In this document: in pieces, positions 24,775 to 35,469 of the stretch
Layout: each line of letters begins with the position of its first letter
Numbering within the stretch: the first letter of the stretch is position 1
From: Dryomyza anilis
Lineage: Eukaryota > Arthropoda > Insecta > Diptera > Dryomyzidae
Assembly: GCA_951804985.1 (NCBI GenBank)
Contig: OX638132.1
Location: forward strand, 87,486,696 to 87,550,695
Direction: 5' to 3'
DNA: 64,000 bases
The notes under the pieces: model-generated
The model's database searches: none
The model's input: the letters and a program-made list of their open reading frames with translations, nothing else
Told to the model about the DNA's origin: nothing
Made by a program: the position numbers and the translations under genes

Positions 24775-26160
24775 TTCTTCAATATGAAACCATCGAATCC
24801 TGCATGAGGTACAACCTTTCGTAATTCGTTCATCGTGTGCCCACACAAATTAAAATAAAAGCAAAAAACAAAACTTCAATAAAGTTTGTTCCAGAGCATC
24901 AATTTTCAATACATGGCGTAGTAAAATTTAGACAAATAAAGACAAATGTATTTACTCATATAATTTACTCCTATAAACATATGTATTTGTTTTTAGTAAT
25001 CTGGTTTAGTTGTTTTTATATGAAAAATAAGTACATAGTATGAAAACATTTCTATACAAAATTTCAATTCATTTGTATTAAAAAAATTGTCTTTATTTAT
25101 ACGTCCTGAACTATGTAGAGAAATTACTACATGTGCTTTTAATTTTACTATAATTTGTATTTTATTTTCGCGTATTTATTCTCAATACCAAAAAGATTCA
25201 GCTGGAAACTCAATTAGTTGGCAGCACTATGTAGTCTTCTCGTTTCGGTCAGATGCTTGGAACTGCTTGTGCTTATTTTTATATGTCTTTTGTAGTCATT
25301 CGTCGTGTGCAAAAAAACAACATAAAAAAAACAGTGTCTTCAATATGAAACTATCGAATCCTGCATGAGGTACAACCTTTCGTAATTCGTTCATCGTGTG
25401 CCCACACAAATTAAAATAAAAGCAAAAAACAAAACTTCAATAAAGTTTGTTCAAGAGAATTATTTTTCAATACATGGTGTAGTAAAAATTAGACAAATAA
25501 AGACAAATGTATTTACTCCTAAAAACATATGAATTTGTTTTTAGTAATCTGATTTAGTTGTTTTTATATGGAAAATAACTACATATTTTGACAACTTTTA
25601 TATACGTAAATTATTTGTATCAAAAAAATTGTTTTTATTTATACGTCCTGAACTATGTAGAGAAATTACTACATGCGCTTTTAATTATACTATAATTTGT
25701 ATTTTATTTTCGCGTATTTATTCTCAATACCAAAAAGATTCAGCTATAAACTCAATTAGTTGGCAGCACTATGTGGTCTTCTCACATTAACTCGTTTCGG
25801 TCAGATGCTTGGAACTGCTTGTGCTTATTTTTATATGTCTTTTGTAGTCATTCGTCGTGTGCAAAAAAAAACACAAAGAGACAGGTTCTGCTATATGTAG
25901 CCAACGAATTCGTGTATACCTGCACGACGAACGACTTTTCGTATTACGTTTGTCGTGTACCCACACGAATTTAAAATTATTATAATAACAAAAAAATAAA
26001 TTTGTGCAATATGTGGAGAACAAATTTTCAATACATGCTGTAGTAAAATACAGTAAAATAAAGACAAATGTATTTAAAAACCAACAAAATACAGTAGAAC
26101 TAATTTTTTCAAAACAAAGACATAAAATGTTTATAATTTACTACAGTAATTTTTCCGACA
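24775..26160 (+). repeat. About 560-bp unit tandemly duplicated, 2-3 copies
   Basis: TCAATATGAAACCATCGAAT at 24779 recurs (one change) near 25339, with CATGAGGTACAACCTTTCGT, GTCCTGAACTATGTAGAGAA and GTTTCGGTCAGATGCTTGG in each unit. A third, more diverged unit starts near 25880. The repeated 'GAWNCLCLFLYVF' peptide-like ORFs are shadows. Confidence 0.78.
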
Positions 26161-27094
26161 TATAGATTGAACTTAAAGATTGAAATTAAATTCTTATTCC
26201 AAGTGCCAATACATTGGACTATGGCTTCTTTCCAATTTGATTAATTTTGTTTGCACATAAACTATTGAAGTCAATAACAACAAAGTCAGCAGAATTCAAT
26301 TACCCCGTTTTTTATTGATACCCTATTTTATAGTATTCCAATGTTCGTTGGCTTTTATAGTTTTTCAAAGTATTTTACTTAATTTTTCTGCACAGTCGCA
26401 TTTGTCACAAATAAACATTTTTGCATAGTAGGTACTAAAGATTTTAGAGTTTTAAACCCCTCTGGCCTAAACGCATTGCCACCACCCTCTGAGCGACAAC
26501 TGACAATGACTCTAGTACTTGAGCCTGTAGTTGCTCCCAAGGTGTTAATTCCACTCAAAACAGAGTCAACAACGACAACAAGAAGAAGTAGCAACAGCAG
26601 CAGGACGAGCAGGAGCAGACCTTAAAGAATTGCTAAAACGTGGCAACTCGTAAATTATTTACGTCGCGACAGCACTTCAGCCTTGCGCGTTTGCTGATAC
26701 TCGCCTGTTGTTGGCATCGAACCCTTTTTTGCAATTTTTTGTCGCCTTTTTATTCAATTTTGTTATTTTAGCACCATGTCAACTGCTTTTTTTTAACCCC
26801 CCATTCACTGTTTTCGTTTTAGCTGTAGCTCTGTTATGTTTTGTTTTATAGCATTTTGCTTATTATTTATTAACCAAAAACTTTGCATGTTTGTTGAAAA
26901 TATTAAAAAAGTTCCACTAAAGTTGTTGGCACGAAGGCGATTCAACCCAACCCGTCCAAACACTTAATATTCCTATTTTGTACTATAGAAAAACAATATA
27001 AAATACAACAATGCAAATTCCATTTATTTTAATTTTAAATTTTTTGTGTTTTCGTCCTTAAAAACTTTTGACTTCGACGATGCTTGCGCAACAG

Positions 27095-27411
27095 CCTTCG
27101 AGTTGTCTCTCCGACAAGGAAGAGGATGAAATTTATGGCTTCGGTTACGGTGTTTTTGCGCCGCGTGTCGCACGTGGCGCTTTGCAACAACAGCACCATC
27201 AGCAACAATTGCTGCATCAGCAGCAACAACAGCAACTTCAGCAGCAGCAACAACAGCAAATTCAGCAACAACAACAACAACTACCAATAGTGCCAGCAAA
27301 TCAGCAACAGCAGCTGCAGCTGCAACAACTGCAGCAGCAACATCAGCAGGGGCTGCAGGCGCATCTGGGGATGCCGGCGAATGCGGCGAATTTGAATTTC
27401 TTGCAGCAAAA
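27095..27411 (+). CDS. Coding exon 2: acidic/aromatic motif followed by poly-glutamine tract
   Basis: The exon has 105 codons plus two bases. It joins exon 1 in phase 0 (GKYS then PSSCLSDKEEDEIYGFGYGVF) and ends at the donor CAGCAAAA|gtaagt. After an acidic and aromatic motif (SDKEEDEIYGFGYG) and a short basic stretch (APRVARG) comes a roughly 60-residue Gln-rich tract encoded by mixed CAG/CAA codons with some His and Leu, then a helix-friendly tail (GLQAHLGMPANAANLNFLQQ). The acceptor gcgcaacag has a weak pyrimidine tract. An in-frame ATG lies 15 bases upstream of it (27080), so an alternative first exon starting MLAQQPSSC is possible. The poly-Gln tract is probably length-variable. Opposite-strand Leu/Ala/Val ORFs here are shadows of the CAG/CAA tract. 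Confidence 0.8.
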
Positions 27412-27667
27412 GTAAGTTTTTTTAATATACTTTTTACTATCTTTAATAAAATTGAAAAACATTCAGAAATGTCGTCACTCAAAAATCGTCATGCGTCAAT
27501 GTTGGAAAATCAAAATTTAAAGTTTAAAGTGCTGTAGAATATAGTAAAACTTAATTTCTATTTTTTATTTTTTTATTTTTTGGTTTAATAGTCAATTAGC
27601 ATAACATTTATAAAATATCTTTTGATTTAGAGAATTTACTGAATTATAAATATGGATTTTGTATCTA

Positions 27668-28007
27668 AAGTGTTTTTCAATAAGAGCGCTATAATTTTTT
27701 TTTCAAGGGTTTTTCAACAGGGACGCTACACAAATAGAGCGACAGGGACAGCAAACGACGCCATATTTTTTGCCGTTCTTTTGACATTTCTCTTCAGTAA
27801 GGTTGGCCATTTCATAATGGAAAGAGATACGACCCAACAACGAGTCGAAATTATTAAAATTTACTACCGAAATTCGAATTCGAATATCTTTCCACCATGA
27901 AATGGCAAACCTTACTGAAGAGAAATGTCAAAAGAACGGCAAAAAATATGACGTCGTTTGCTGTCTCCGTCGCTCTACTTTTGTAGCGTCCCTGTTGAAA
28001 AACCCTT
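27668..28007 (+). mobile_element. Palindromic mariner-type MITE, copy 2
   Basis: A 340-bp element with TA at each side. Each arm is about 150 bp and the arms are near-perfect inverted repeats (e.g. CTCTTCAGTAAGGTT facing AACCTTACTGAAGAG). The core reads ATG-ERDTTQQRVEIIKIYY, matching the N-terminal helix-turn-helix start typical of mariner-like transposases, followed at once by the right arm. No catalytic domain is present, so it is non-autonomous. Confidence 0.87.
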
Positions 28008-28344
28008 TATATCAGGATTAAAAGTCTAATATTTTAGTGTTTTTATTATAACTTTTAATGGGTACAATATAAAATAGTGCTGTAAAGGCATTAATTGTTT
28101 GTTCTTAAAATACCTATCGATTGACATCATTTTTTAAAAATAACTTCGAAAAAAAAATAAGTTTTTAAATTTTAATAATTTTTGTTAGTTACAAGAACAA
28201 TTTTTGGACAATTATTTATGCCAACCGATAGGTGCTTCTTCAATATACTTCTTCATTTTATATTGTACACATAAAAAGTTACAATAAAACACACAAAACA
28301 TATTAAAAAAAACTGCATTAAAAAATATCTTTAAAATAAATACA

Positions 28345-28935
28345 TATGATTTTAATTTACTCCCAAAAACATATGTTTTTATTTTTACTTAACTGTTGTA
28401 GTTGTTTTTGTATGGATAATAACTACATATTTTGAAAACTTTTCTACACAAAATTTAAATACATTTGTATTGAAAAACTTAAATTTTGTATTTATTTGTA
28501 AGTCCTGAAATATGTAGAGAAATTACTACATATGCTTTTAATTTTAATATAATCAGTATTTTATTTTCGCGAATTTATTATGAAAATCAAAAAGTTTCAC
28601 GTAGAAACCTAATTAGTTGGCATCACTATGTAGTCTGCTCTCATTAACTAGTTTCAGTCCGATGCTTGCGACTGTTTGTGTTTATTTTTTTACCTCTTTC
28701 GCAGTCAGTCGTCTGCCTTTCATAATATGTTTGTCGTGTGCCCACACGAATTTCGAATAATTGTAATAAAAGCAAAGAATTAAAAATAATACAGTTTGTA
28801 CACTGTTAGAGAACACATTTTTAATACATACTGTAGTAAAATTAAGTAAAATAAAGATAAATGTATTTAAAAACAAACAAAATGTAGTAGACCACTATTT
28901 TTTTGAAAACAAAAACTTTACTACAGTAATTTCAT
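28345..28935 (+). repeat. Diverged copy of the 24.8-26.1 kb repeat
   Basis: Shares GAAATATGTAGAGAAATTAC, ATTTTATTTTCGCGAATTTA, AATTAGTTGGCATCACTATG and GTCGTGTGCCCACACGAATT with the 25-kb units. AT-rich DNA at about 15.15-15.74 kb has similar CTACAT/TGTAGT motifs and may be another relic. Confidence 0.65.
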
Positions 28936-29092
28936 ATCTACTAATGAATTTTAATATTCCTTAATGTTTTTAAGGTGTTTGAATCTAAACACGAAAAATG
29001 CTGAATTGTTTGAAATATTTTTTTTTAATATTTTCATCAATTGAGATCTGATTTATGATTATCCAATTTGATTTTATCCAAGCTATACAGTA

Positions 29093-29413
29093 GCCGCAGT
29101 AGCTCAGTGGTTAGTGCGTTGGACTGCGAGCCGAAAGGTCTCCGGTTCAAACCTGCACTGGGGCTAACAACATCTTTTCATAGAAACATTACTCTATACC
29201 GCGCTACCTCTCGGCAGTAAATGGCAAACCTACGAAAGTAAACCATTGCCTATAAAAATCTCTCATCCGCCGTTCGGATTCGGCAATAAACTGTAGGTCC
29301 CAACACTTTGAGTACAAATATAACACGCACAGCTCAAAATGGTGAGAAAGCTCGGTTCTTAAGAACTGTAAGTTCTTATAGGACTGTAGTGCCAAACTAT
29401 TATTATTTATTAT
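29093..29413 (+). mobile_element. tRNA-derived SINE, copy 2
   Basis: Same architecture as copy 1: GCCGCAGTAGCTCAGTGG head, GGTTCAAACC B box, body with AATAAACTGTAGGTCCC, and an ATT-rich tail. Probable target-site duplication TATACAGTA/TATACATTA (29084-29092 and 29414-29422, one mismatch). Differences from copies 1 and 3, including an extra ttcttaagaactgtaag in the 3' body, point to an older insertion. Confidence 0.87.
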
Positions 29414-29621
29414 TATACATTAAAAATATCTATCTCTTTCTATTTTAAAATATGACTCATCAAAACAGTTACCTAGTAAATGCTAAAAATATATAAAAAT
29501 TGTCTAATAAGTAAAATTTTTTCGACATAGACGCAAATTTTTGTAACACCTATACGAATATTTGAATTAAATTGTATATTAGATTTCGTATTTATAAAAA
29601 GGTGTAAACGTCAATTCCATT

Positions 29622-29735
29622 TTTCAATGACAGTCAACAGTATTGTAGTGAAGTCGGCCGAGAGATTCACTACAATACTTTTGACTGTCATTGCAAAATG
29701 CACTTAATGCTGTAGAGTGCAGTACATATTTTTCA
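29622..29735. repeat. Hairpin made of inverted left-end fragments of the hAT-like element
   Basis: AATGACAGTCAACAGTATTG...GTGAA faces TTCACTACAATACTTTTGAC...ATT across a short spacer, giving arms of about 27 bp. The right half continues as the reverse complement of the left end of the hAT-like family (GCAAAATGCACTTAATGC). Confidence 0.7.
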
Positions 29736-29867
29736 GAGGGAACTTCAAATACTTTTATATATCATATAAACAAAAATATTAAACACAAAATTAAAACCTG
29801 CCAATTTGAAATAACAAAATATTGGAATTTGGCTTGATTGAATATTCAGTTCGAAATTGTGACGTTT

Positions 29868-30668
29868 TGCAATGACAGTCAACAGTACTGTAGTGAAGTC
29901 TCTCGGCCGACTTCATTTCAGTATTTGTTTCATTGGTGTCAAGTAGTGTCAAAACATTTTTATTTAAGATATTCAATATTTTGCATGTCTATCTGTCAAA
30001 ACATATGTGTCAAAACTATGTGACAAAACATAATGTCAAAAAATTATGTATAATTCATTGTTTTGAAAAACAAAACCAAATGACACTACTGCCACTGAAA
30101 ATTCAACAAGTACAGTAAGTGCAGTGAGTGAACGCAAAGAGTAAGAAGACGAAGATTAAAAACAACAACAAGTCTGCCGTTCGACATTCGTCGGCAGTTA
30201 TGTTGTAGTCGTTATTTATGTATTTATAGAAAATACTATATATAATTTTTGCAAAAAAAAAATTAAAAACAATTTGAAATCACATTAAAAAAAAAAAAAA
30301 TTCTAAAAAATTGAATAAGGAAATAAATATTGTTCGATATATAAAAAACTTAATAGAAAATATTATATGATTTTCTTATATCTTTTGAATTTTTTCTATT
30401 TTTAAATATTAATGAAAATTCCTTAGAGTAAGAATGTTTAAAAAAATTACCAAAAATGCTCTGAGTACTTCTCAGTGTCATAAGCAGTTAATTTCAATAT
30501 TTGAATTTTTATTGTACATCATTATAGAACTCTTCACTACAACTACGTCTTGTTTGTGTTTTCTTTTGACACTACTTGTGCTTTGTGTGCGGAGTGTGCG
30601 ACAGTATATGTCTTGAAATAAAATGAATGTCTTGAAGTGGATTTCCAATGCATTTGTGCAGCTGTCTA
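29868..30668 (+). mobile_element. hAT-like element copy lacking its left terminus
   Basis: Shares the interior of the 13.4-kb copy (GCAATGACAGTCAACAGTA, CCAAATGACACTACTGCC, CATCATTATAGAACTCTTCA) and ends with the right terminal repeat CATTTGTGCAGCTGTCTA. The left terminal repeat is absent. Immediately upstream lies an inverted fragment of the same left region. Confidence 0.75.
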
Positions 30669-30815
30669 TTAGATATTCATAAAATATTTCAGTAACAAAT
30701 ATATAAATTATTTATTATATTTAAGTATTATATTTTTAAAATAAGTGCTTAATCTGTGTTCTTGCATAAAAGCTTAAACATTTAATTACATGCAAATCTA
30801 TTTTTTATCTTACAG

Positions 30816-30865
30816 CTGCCTAAGTCCGCGATCAGCATATTTTTACGAATTCCCACCCAATACAG
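30816..30865 (+). CDS. Coding exon 3 (50-nt microexon)
   Basis: The acceptor is ttttttatcttacag|CTG and the donor is ACAG|gtttgt. It takes two bases from exon 2 to form Asn, then encodes CLSPRSAYFYEFPPNT, and leaves one base for the next exon. Frame is maintained on both sides, which supports a real exon despite its size. The aromatic, proline-containing content (AYFYEFPP) could be a short linear motif. The exon is followed by an intron of only 75 bp, far shorter than the other introns of the gene. Confidence 0.78.
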
Positions 30866-30940
30866 GTTTGTTTGATCTTTCAGTTATATGCAAATAAATT
30901 CACTTACATAAATTTCCCAATCCCACCATTAACATTTCAG
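30866..30940 (+). other. Short 75-bp intron between exons 3 and 4
   Basis: It runs from gtttgt to aacatttcag, with a pyrimidine-rich segment (aatttcccaatcccacc) before the acceptor. It is of ordinary fly short-intron size, while all others in this gene are 0.8-7.4 kb or more. Exons 3 and 4 are therefore probably recognised by intron definition as a unit. Confidence 0.78.
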
Positions 30941-31047
30941 AAGGACGTGAAACGAAAAAACGCACCACCCTCGCACGCTTACTCAAGGGCCTGAAAACCG
31001 TGAATCGCCGAGATCGCAGCAATCAACAGACGGCGGCGCAAGTGCGG
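30941..31047 (+). CDS. Coding exon 4: basic Lys/Arg-rich segment
   Basis: Acceptor aacatttcag|AAGG, donor GTGCGG|gtaagt. One base from exon 3 completes Glu, then the product reads GRETKKRTTLARLLKGLKTV and continues NRRDRSNQQTAAQVR. The exon ends in phase 0. The KKRTTLARLLKGLK part is a basic amphipathic helix candidate, suggesting membrane or actin contact or a nuclear signal (inference). Wobble positions are GC-rich (CGC, CTG, ACC), unlike the surrounding intron. I could not place this motif in a named family from memory. Confidence 0.85.
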
Positions 31048-33448
31048 GTAAGTCAAAATGCCAAGTGTTGATGTCATAAAAGCTAAAATGTACTGCATAC
31101 ATTTTTAATGCATTCTTTCAATGCCTACCTTTTTTTTGTTCTTACACTCTTCGCTAGAACTACTACTTTTCATTTGACGCAGATTCCACGCATTTTATTG
31201 CTTGCAGGCAAGTTTTGCCTAATTTCTCTGCGTCTCTCTGCGTCTTCCCACATCTAGTTATTTTGCCTTTCTTAATCTTAACCCTTGGGACATGTAAAAT
31301 TTTTCTTCCTGTTTGTTTGTTTATCTCGGTGCAGAAAGCAGCAAACACAAAAGTTTCATTCAGGATGCCCGTTGTTTTGGTTGATTGTGGGGTGTACTGC
31401 TGTCTTTTAGTCTTTTGGTTTTTTTTTTTTTTTGGTTTTTGGTTTTCTTTTGATTGCCACATGAAAAACAAAAATTAAAAAAGCAGTCTTGGCAATGAAA
31501 CCTCGTCCAAGATAGCGTCAAACAAGCACAAGATAGAGGACACTGCAGACACGAACCCATAAATAAAAAGTAAACGAAGTACACATAATTTCGTCTTTAC
31601 CTCTTTCTGCTTGACAGTGAAAGAAAAGTATTAGCCTCATAAAAAGTAGCTCAACATGAAAAATTGAACTTTTACCGCATTTCAGCAGGATAACAGCTCA
31701 GCTGCGGTTGTGCGGTAAACATCCTTTTGCCCGTTAATAAGCTGCTTATGTATTTTTGAAATATAATTAATGCTTTGCCTGTATTCACCTGTAGTTTAAC
31801 CCTTTCTGATTGAATCCTTATGATAAGCAGCGCGTTCAGGCAACCATAATGCAGCATAAGGTTGAACCGAGCCATTGTGTGAATACTTTAAAAGGTCCCG
31901 CATCATTGAAATATAGCATTCGCCAAGTATAAGAATCAGCCGCTAAATGAATTAATGCCAAACTGATAAGGCACGTGTCCTTAATTTAAAGTTATTATTA
32001 TGATTTATACTACACCTGTAGTACAATAGCAATGGAAAATGAGAAAAATATTTTTAAAAAATATGTAACACGCAATTTTTCAATTCTATTAAATTTTTAA
32101 AATATTTCAAATAACTAAACCACCACCTTCTGGTACATATATTAATTACAACTTTCCCAAAATTGTATTAAATATTTTTTGCAACATGTTATACGCAAAA
32201 AAGTTGCGACCATTTTTAGATAGTTAATTCTTTAATGCATTTTATATACACATTATGTCATTCGTTTCGATATCGCCACAAATTGCTGCGAAAGTTCTAA
32301 AAATTAACTTCTTGCATTAACAGAATACCATTTATAAATCCTTTAATTGATTTTTGTGCAATTTTTCAAAACAGCTCAATTTTTGACTTGTAGAAAAAGG
32401 TTGGGGTAAAGTGGGAAATTTCGAAATTTTCCATGTCGAAATCAATTAAATAATTCATATAACAAAATATTTTCACTAAACTTTGCTTAATTACATTTCC
32501 CACTTTACCACAGAATATGTTTTCCACTTTACCCCAGAATATTCGAATTCGAACTTAACTTAGGACCATATAAGCAATTTAAATTATTTGCAAAATTTCA
32601 AAATTTTTCATGTGTAAATCAATTCATTCATATAATAAAATATATTCACTAAACTTTGCTTAATTACATTTCCCAATTGAACAAACAGCTCAATCAAAAC
32701 AGCTCAATTTTTGACTTGTAGAAAAAGGTTGGGGTAAAGTGGGAAATTTCGAAGTTATCCATGTCTAAATCATTTAAATAATTCATATAACAAAATATTT
32801 TCACTATACTTTGCTAATTACATTTCCCACTTTACCCCAGAATATGTTTTCCACTTTACCCCAGAATATTCGAATTCGAACATTACTTAGGACCATATAA
32901 GCAATGTTAAATAATTTGCAAAATTTCAAAATTTTTCATGTCTAAATCAATTCATTCATATAATAAAATTTATTCACTAAACTTTGCTTAATTACATTTC
33001 CCACTTTACCCAAAAAAATATTTTCCTAATATTCGAATTCGAACATAACATAGCACCATTTAAGCAATGTTAAATTATTTGCAAAACCCGTTTGTATCTT
33101 AAGATAAATACAACATTTAATAAATTTAAACATACCTTCCTAATAAAAAAACGACAAATTTTGATAGTACTCTAAAAAAAAAAAAAAAAACTTTCAAAAT
33201 TATTTTTTTCATTTGTTCTCGAAGTGCAATAAAAATGTATAAACTTGATTAAAACTATGAAGTTGATGCCATATAAAGAATCACATGGAAATTTTTTTTA
33301 ATTTTCTAAATGCAAAAATATATCAAAATATTACAATTTCCCATATTACCCTATGTCCTACGTTACCCCAGGTTCTCCAAATAAAAAATTCATAAAAATT
33401 TTACATATTACAAATTATACTGAAACACACATTTTTCACATATTTCAG
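31048..33448 (+). other. Intron between exons 4 and 5
   Basis: The first ~900 bp (31.05-31.95 kb) is moderately GC-rich and looks single-copy, with a pyrimidine-rich tract near 31.4 kb. From about 32.24 kb it is filled by the GGGTAAAGTGGG-type repeat up to near the exon 5 acceptor. Confidence 0.75.
32240..33380 (+). repeat. GGGTAAARTGGGA dispersed repeat, copy 2, internally tandem
   Basis: GGGGTAAAGTGGGAAATTTC at 32403 and 32731 (period 328 bp), each followed by TTTCCCACTTTACC(C/A)CAG. It ends CCCATATTACCCTATGTCCT and TACGTTACCCCAGGTTCTCC, the inverse of the copy 1 start, i.e. probable terminal inverted repeats. It extends almost to the exon 5 acceptor. Confidence 0.7.
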
Positions 33449-33526
33449 GCGGCCAATGAACGACTGCGGCATTTTCAAACGATGAATGGAGGCCAACATC
33501 AAAGTTTTGAAGAGACAATCCATAGG
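33449..33526 (+). CDS. Coding exon 5 (78 nt): start of charged helical region
   Basis: Acceptor cacatatttcag|GCG, donor CATAGG|gtaagt. The exon has exactly 26 codons, phase 0 to phase 0, and encodes AANERLRHFQTMNGGQHQ followed by SFEETIHR. Together with exons 6 and 7 it forms a charged, probably helical segment of about 60 residues with a Gly-Gly break. It is symmetric in phase, so it could be skipped without a frameshift. It lies between the GGGTAAAGTGGG-type repeats upstream and a solo MITE end about 40 bp downstream of its donor. Confidence 0.83.
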
Positions 33527-33565
33527 GTAAGTTAAACTAAATGCCTACTTAGTTTGTAACTTAGC

Positions 33566-33628
33566 AATATGGCGTCGTTTGCTGTCCCTGTCGCCCTATT
33601 TTTGTAGCGTCCCTGTTGAAAAACCCTT
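33566..33628 (+). mobile_element. Solo end of the mariner-type MITE
   Basis: Only the distal ~60 bp of one arm is present (aatatggcgtcgtttgctgt ... ttgaaaaaccctt, then TA). It is a remnant from deletion of the rest, 40 bp after the exon 5 donor. Confidence 0.8.
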
Positions 33629-33712
33629 TAATAACTCAAAAACTTGAGGCAATCTCAAAAAATGAGTATGAGGTAGAATTCACAACCTCATACTCATTTT
33701 TTAAACACCATA

Positions 33713-34169
33713 CCCTAGTAGAAATGTTGGTAGGGCCATGCTCATGAACTGATCATGTCATTATTTGAGATGATCGGGATATGACGACGCCCACGATGTC
33801 CTTGTAACGCAGTGTCCTGATCATGTACTCACCTCAGGCAATGATCATGTACTGATCGGGTAATTCCCCATATTATTATTTATCTGACCATTGCCTTTTT
33901 AAAACATGAGCATACGAAAGCACTACAAATACCCGATGAAATAAAATATCATACCTCATTGAAACATGATCATTGCATTGAAAATTTCTTTATGAGGAAC
34001 AACTAATGTAGCTTTGATCGGGACCATTGGCTGTTTAGATAATATAAACCCTGCTATGGTGAGCATGATAGGGGCATGACAAGGCAATGATCATATTTGC
34101 TCTAATAGGGGTTACCTGACGAAACCCCGATCATTTCCCGATGGCGCATCGGGCATATTTCCACTAGGG
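33713..34169. mobile_element. MITE with CCCTAGTRGAAAT terminal repeats
   Basis: Thirteen-bp inverted termini CCCTAGTAGAAAT and ATTTCCACTAGGG bound a 457-bp element with a possible 3-bp duplication ATA on both sides. The interior has several GATCATG/CATGATC motifs (GAACTGATCATGTC, CAATGATCATGTAC, AACATGATCATTGC). No transposase. Superfamily not assigned. Confidence 0.72.
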
Positions 34170-34764
34170 ATAGGACAATCATACATAGATCGCGTATACA
34201 CTTTTTTGTTGTGCTGTCTAATTTATTTTTTTTTACTTTTGTGGCTTTTCATGTTTTGCGTAGAAATTGCGTAACTAGTCATATTTTTACATTAAACAAT
34301 TGATGGTTACTTGTGTGAATTCGGTTTGTGAACAAACTAAATACTCCATACTTTGATTTCTACACTATGAATGGTAAAGGTATGATACAGGTATAAAACT
34401 ACATTTTAAAGTTAACCAGAAACTGAAATCATTATTATAACTTTTTCTATATTTTACACAAAACTTTGAATGTCATTATTTCGATATCTTTGTTTTGTGG
34501 CTATCATGTTATTGCAATAACCCATTTACTTTACTGATATTGAATTAAAAAATTCTCAGTGAAAGATATATTTATTTTTCATTCGAGAAACCGGCACATA
34601 TTTTACCTCGCACGAATTACCGGATTGTAATTCAAATAAAATAAATTAAATAGTCTTGAAACTATTAGGAGCAGCACTAATTCCAACATTTCTAAAAATT
34701 ACAACATGTGTAGGCAGGCACACAGTGAAATCATGTTTTGACGTTCGAAGAAAGAAAAGTTAGG

Positions 34765-35305
34765 TGCAAGAAAACGGAATCGGGACCGGAACTCTTTAGA
34801 TTTTTTGAATCAGAATAATTACCGTTATTAAAAATGTGTGAAACGAGAGACGGTACACAGATTTTTTTTTTTTTTTGATACAGGAATCGCAACAGCCCGA
34901 GACAAAATGTCTGTCATTTTTCTGGAATATATCGGGCATATTTCTGGAAAACGCACAGCTAAGTGTATAGCAGTTGTAAATTTTGTTGGCATTTTAATGA
35001 CAGATTCACACCATATTTTGGGAATGGGCAGAAAACAGACAGCTTTTGATACAAATTCCGCCTATGTCTGTTTGAAATATGTCAAGAAAATGTTTCTGAA
35101 CTGCCTTGACCCTGCCAAAAATTTTGTCTGGGGAGGAACCGCTATTTTCAAAATCTTGGAACCAGAACCTATATCTCTGTCAGGAACTGCAAGGAACACG
35201 AATCGAAACCATTATATGTTTTTGTTGTTGAAACCGTATAAAATCTGCAACCGCTATTTTTAAATTCTTGGTACCAAAACTGGAACCGATATTCCAAATT
35301 GCTTT
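34765..35305 (+). repeat. Second locus of the GGAACC-type repeat, interrupted
   Basis: ACGGAATCGGGACCGGAAC, GTTATTAAAAATGTGTGAAA and GAACCGCTATTTTCAAAATC match the 18-19-kb array. About 300 bp of unrelated sequence (34.85-35.13 kb) separates the two halves. The 141-codon ORF crossing it is chance. Confidence 0.7.
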
Positions 35306-35469
35306 AGTCACTGCTTACAACCAACTTCATTTCGTTAAAACGAAATTTCTACAAATCCATTAATGGCACTGCCATATTCAATTCTAAAAGCAAAATTATA
35401 ATATACGAGCCAATTCACACCAATTCAACCTGGGATTGGAATTCACGTTTTCTGATTTATAAAAGGTAT

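Larger units (their letters stand above)
22319..27094 (+). other. Intron between window exons 1 and 2
   Basis: The donor is gtatgt and the acceptor gcgcaacag. It contains a 186-bp satellite (about 23.4-24.1 kb), a ~560-bp tandem duplication (24.7-26.1 kb) and a more GC-rich, single-copy-looking segment at about 26.38-26.72 kb just before exon 2. The stretch 22.5-23.0 kb is plain AT-rich DNA. Confidence 0.75.
27412..30815 (+). other. Intron between exons 2 and 3
   Basis: This 3.4-kb intron holds a complete palindromic MITE (27668-28007), a diverged copy of the 24.7-26.1 kb repeat (28.35-28.93 kb), a SINE (29093-29413), an inverted hairpin fragment (29.62-29.74 kb) and an hAT-like element end (to 30668). 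The rest is AT-rich DNA without recognisable content. Confidence 0.75.

Noticed and set aside
26379..26594. A minus-strand ORF with a signal-peptide-like start (MLLLLVVVVD)
   Set aside because: The hydrophobic start comes from a GTTGTTGTCG-type repeat; no splice or homology support.
27024..27482. A 152-codon Ala/Val-rich ORF on the minus strand
   Set aside because: It is the antisense shadow of the CAG/CAA poly-Gln exon.
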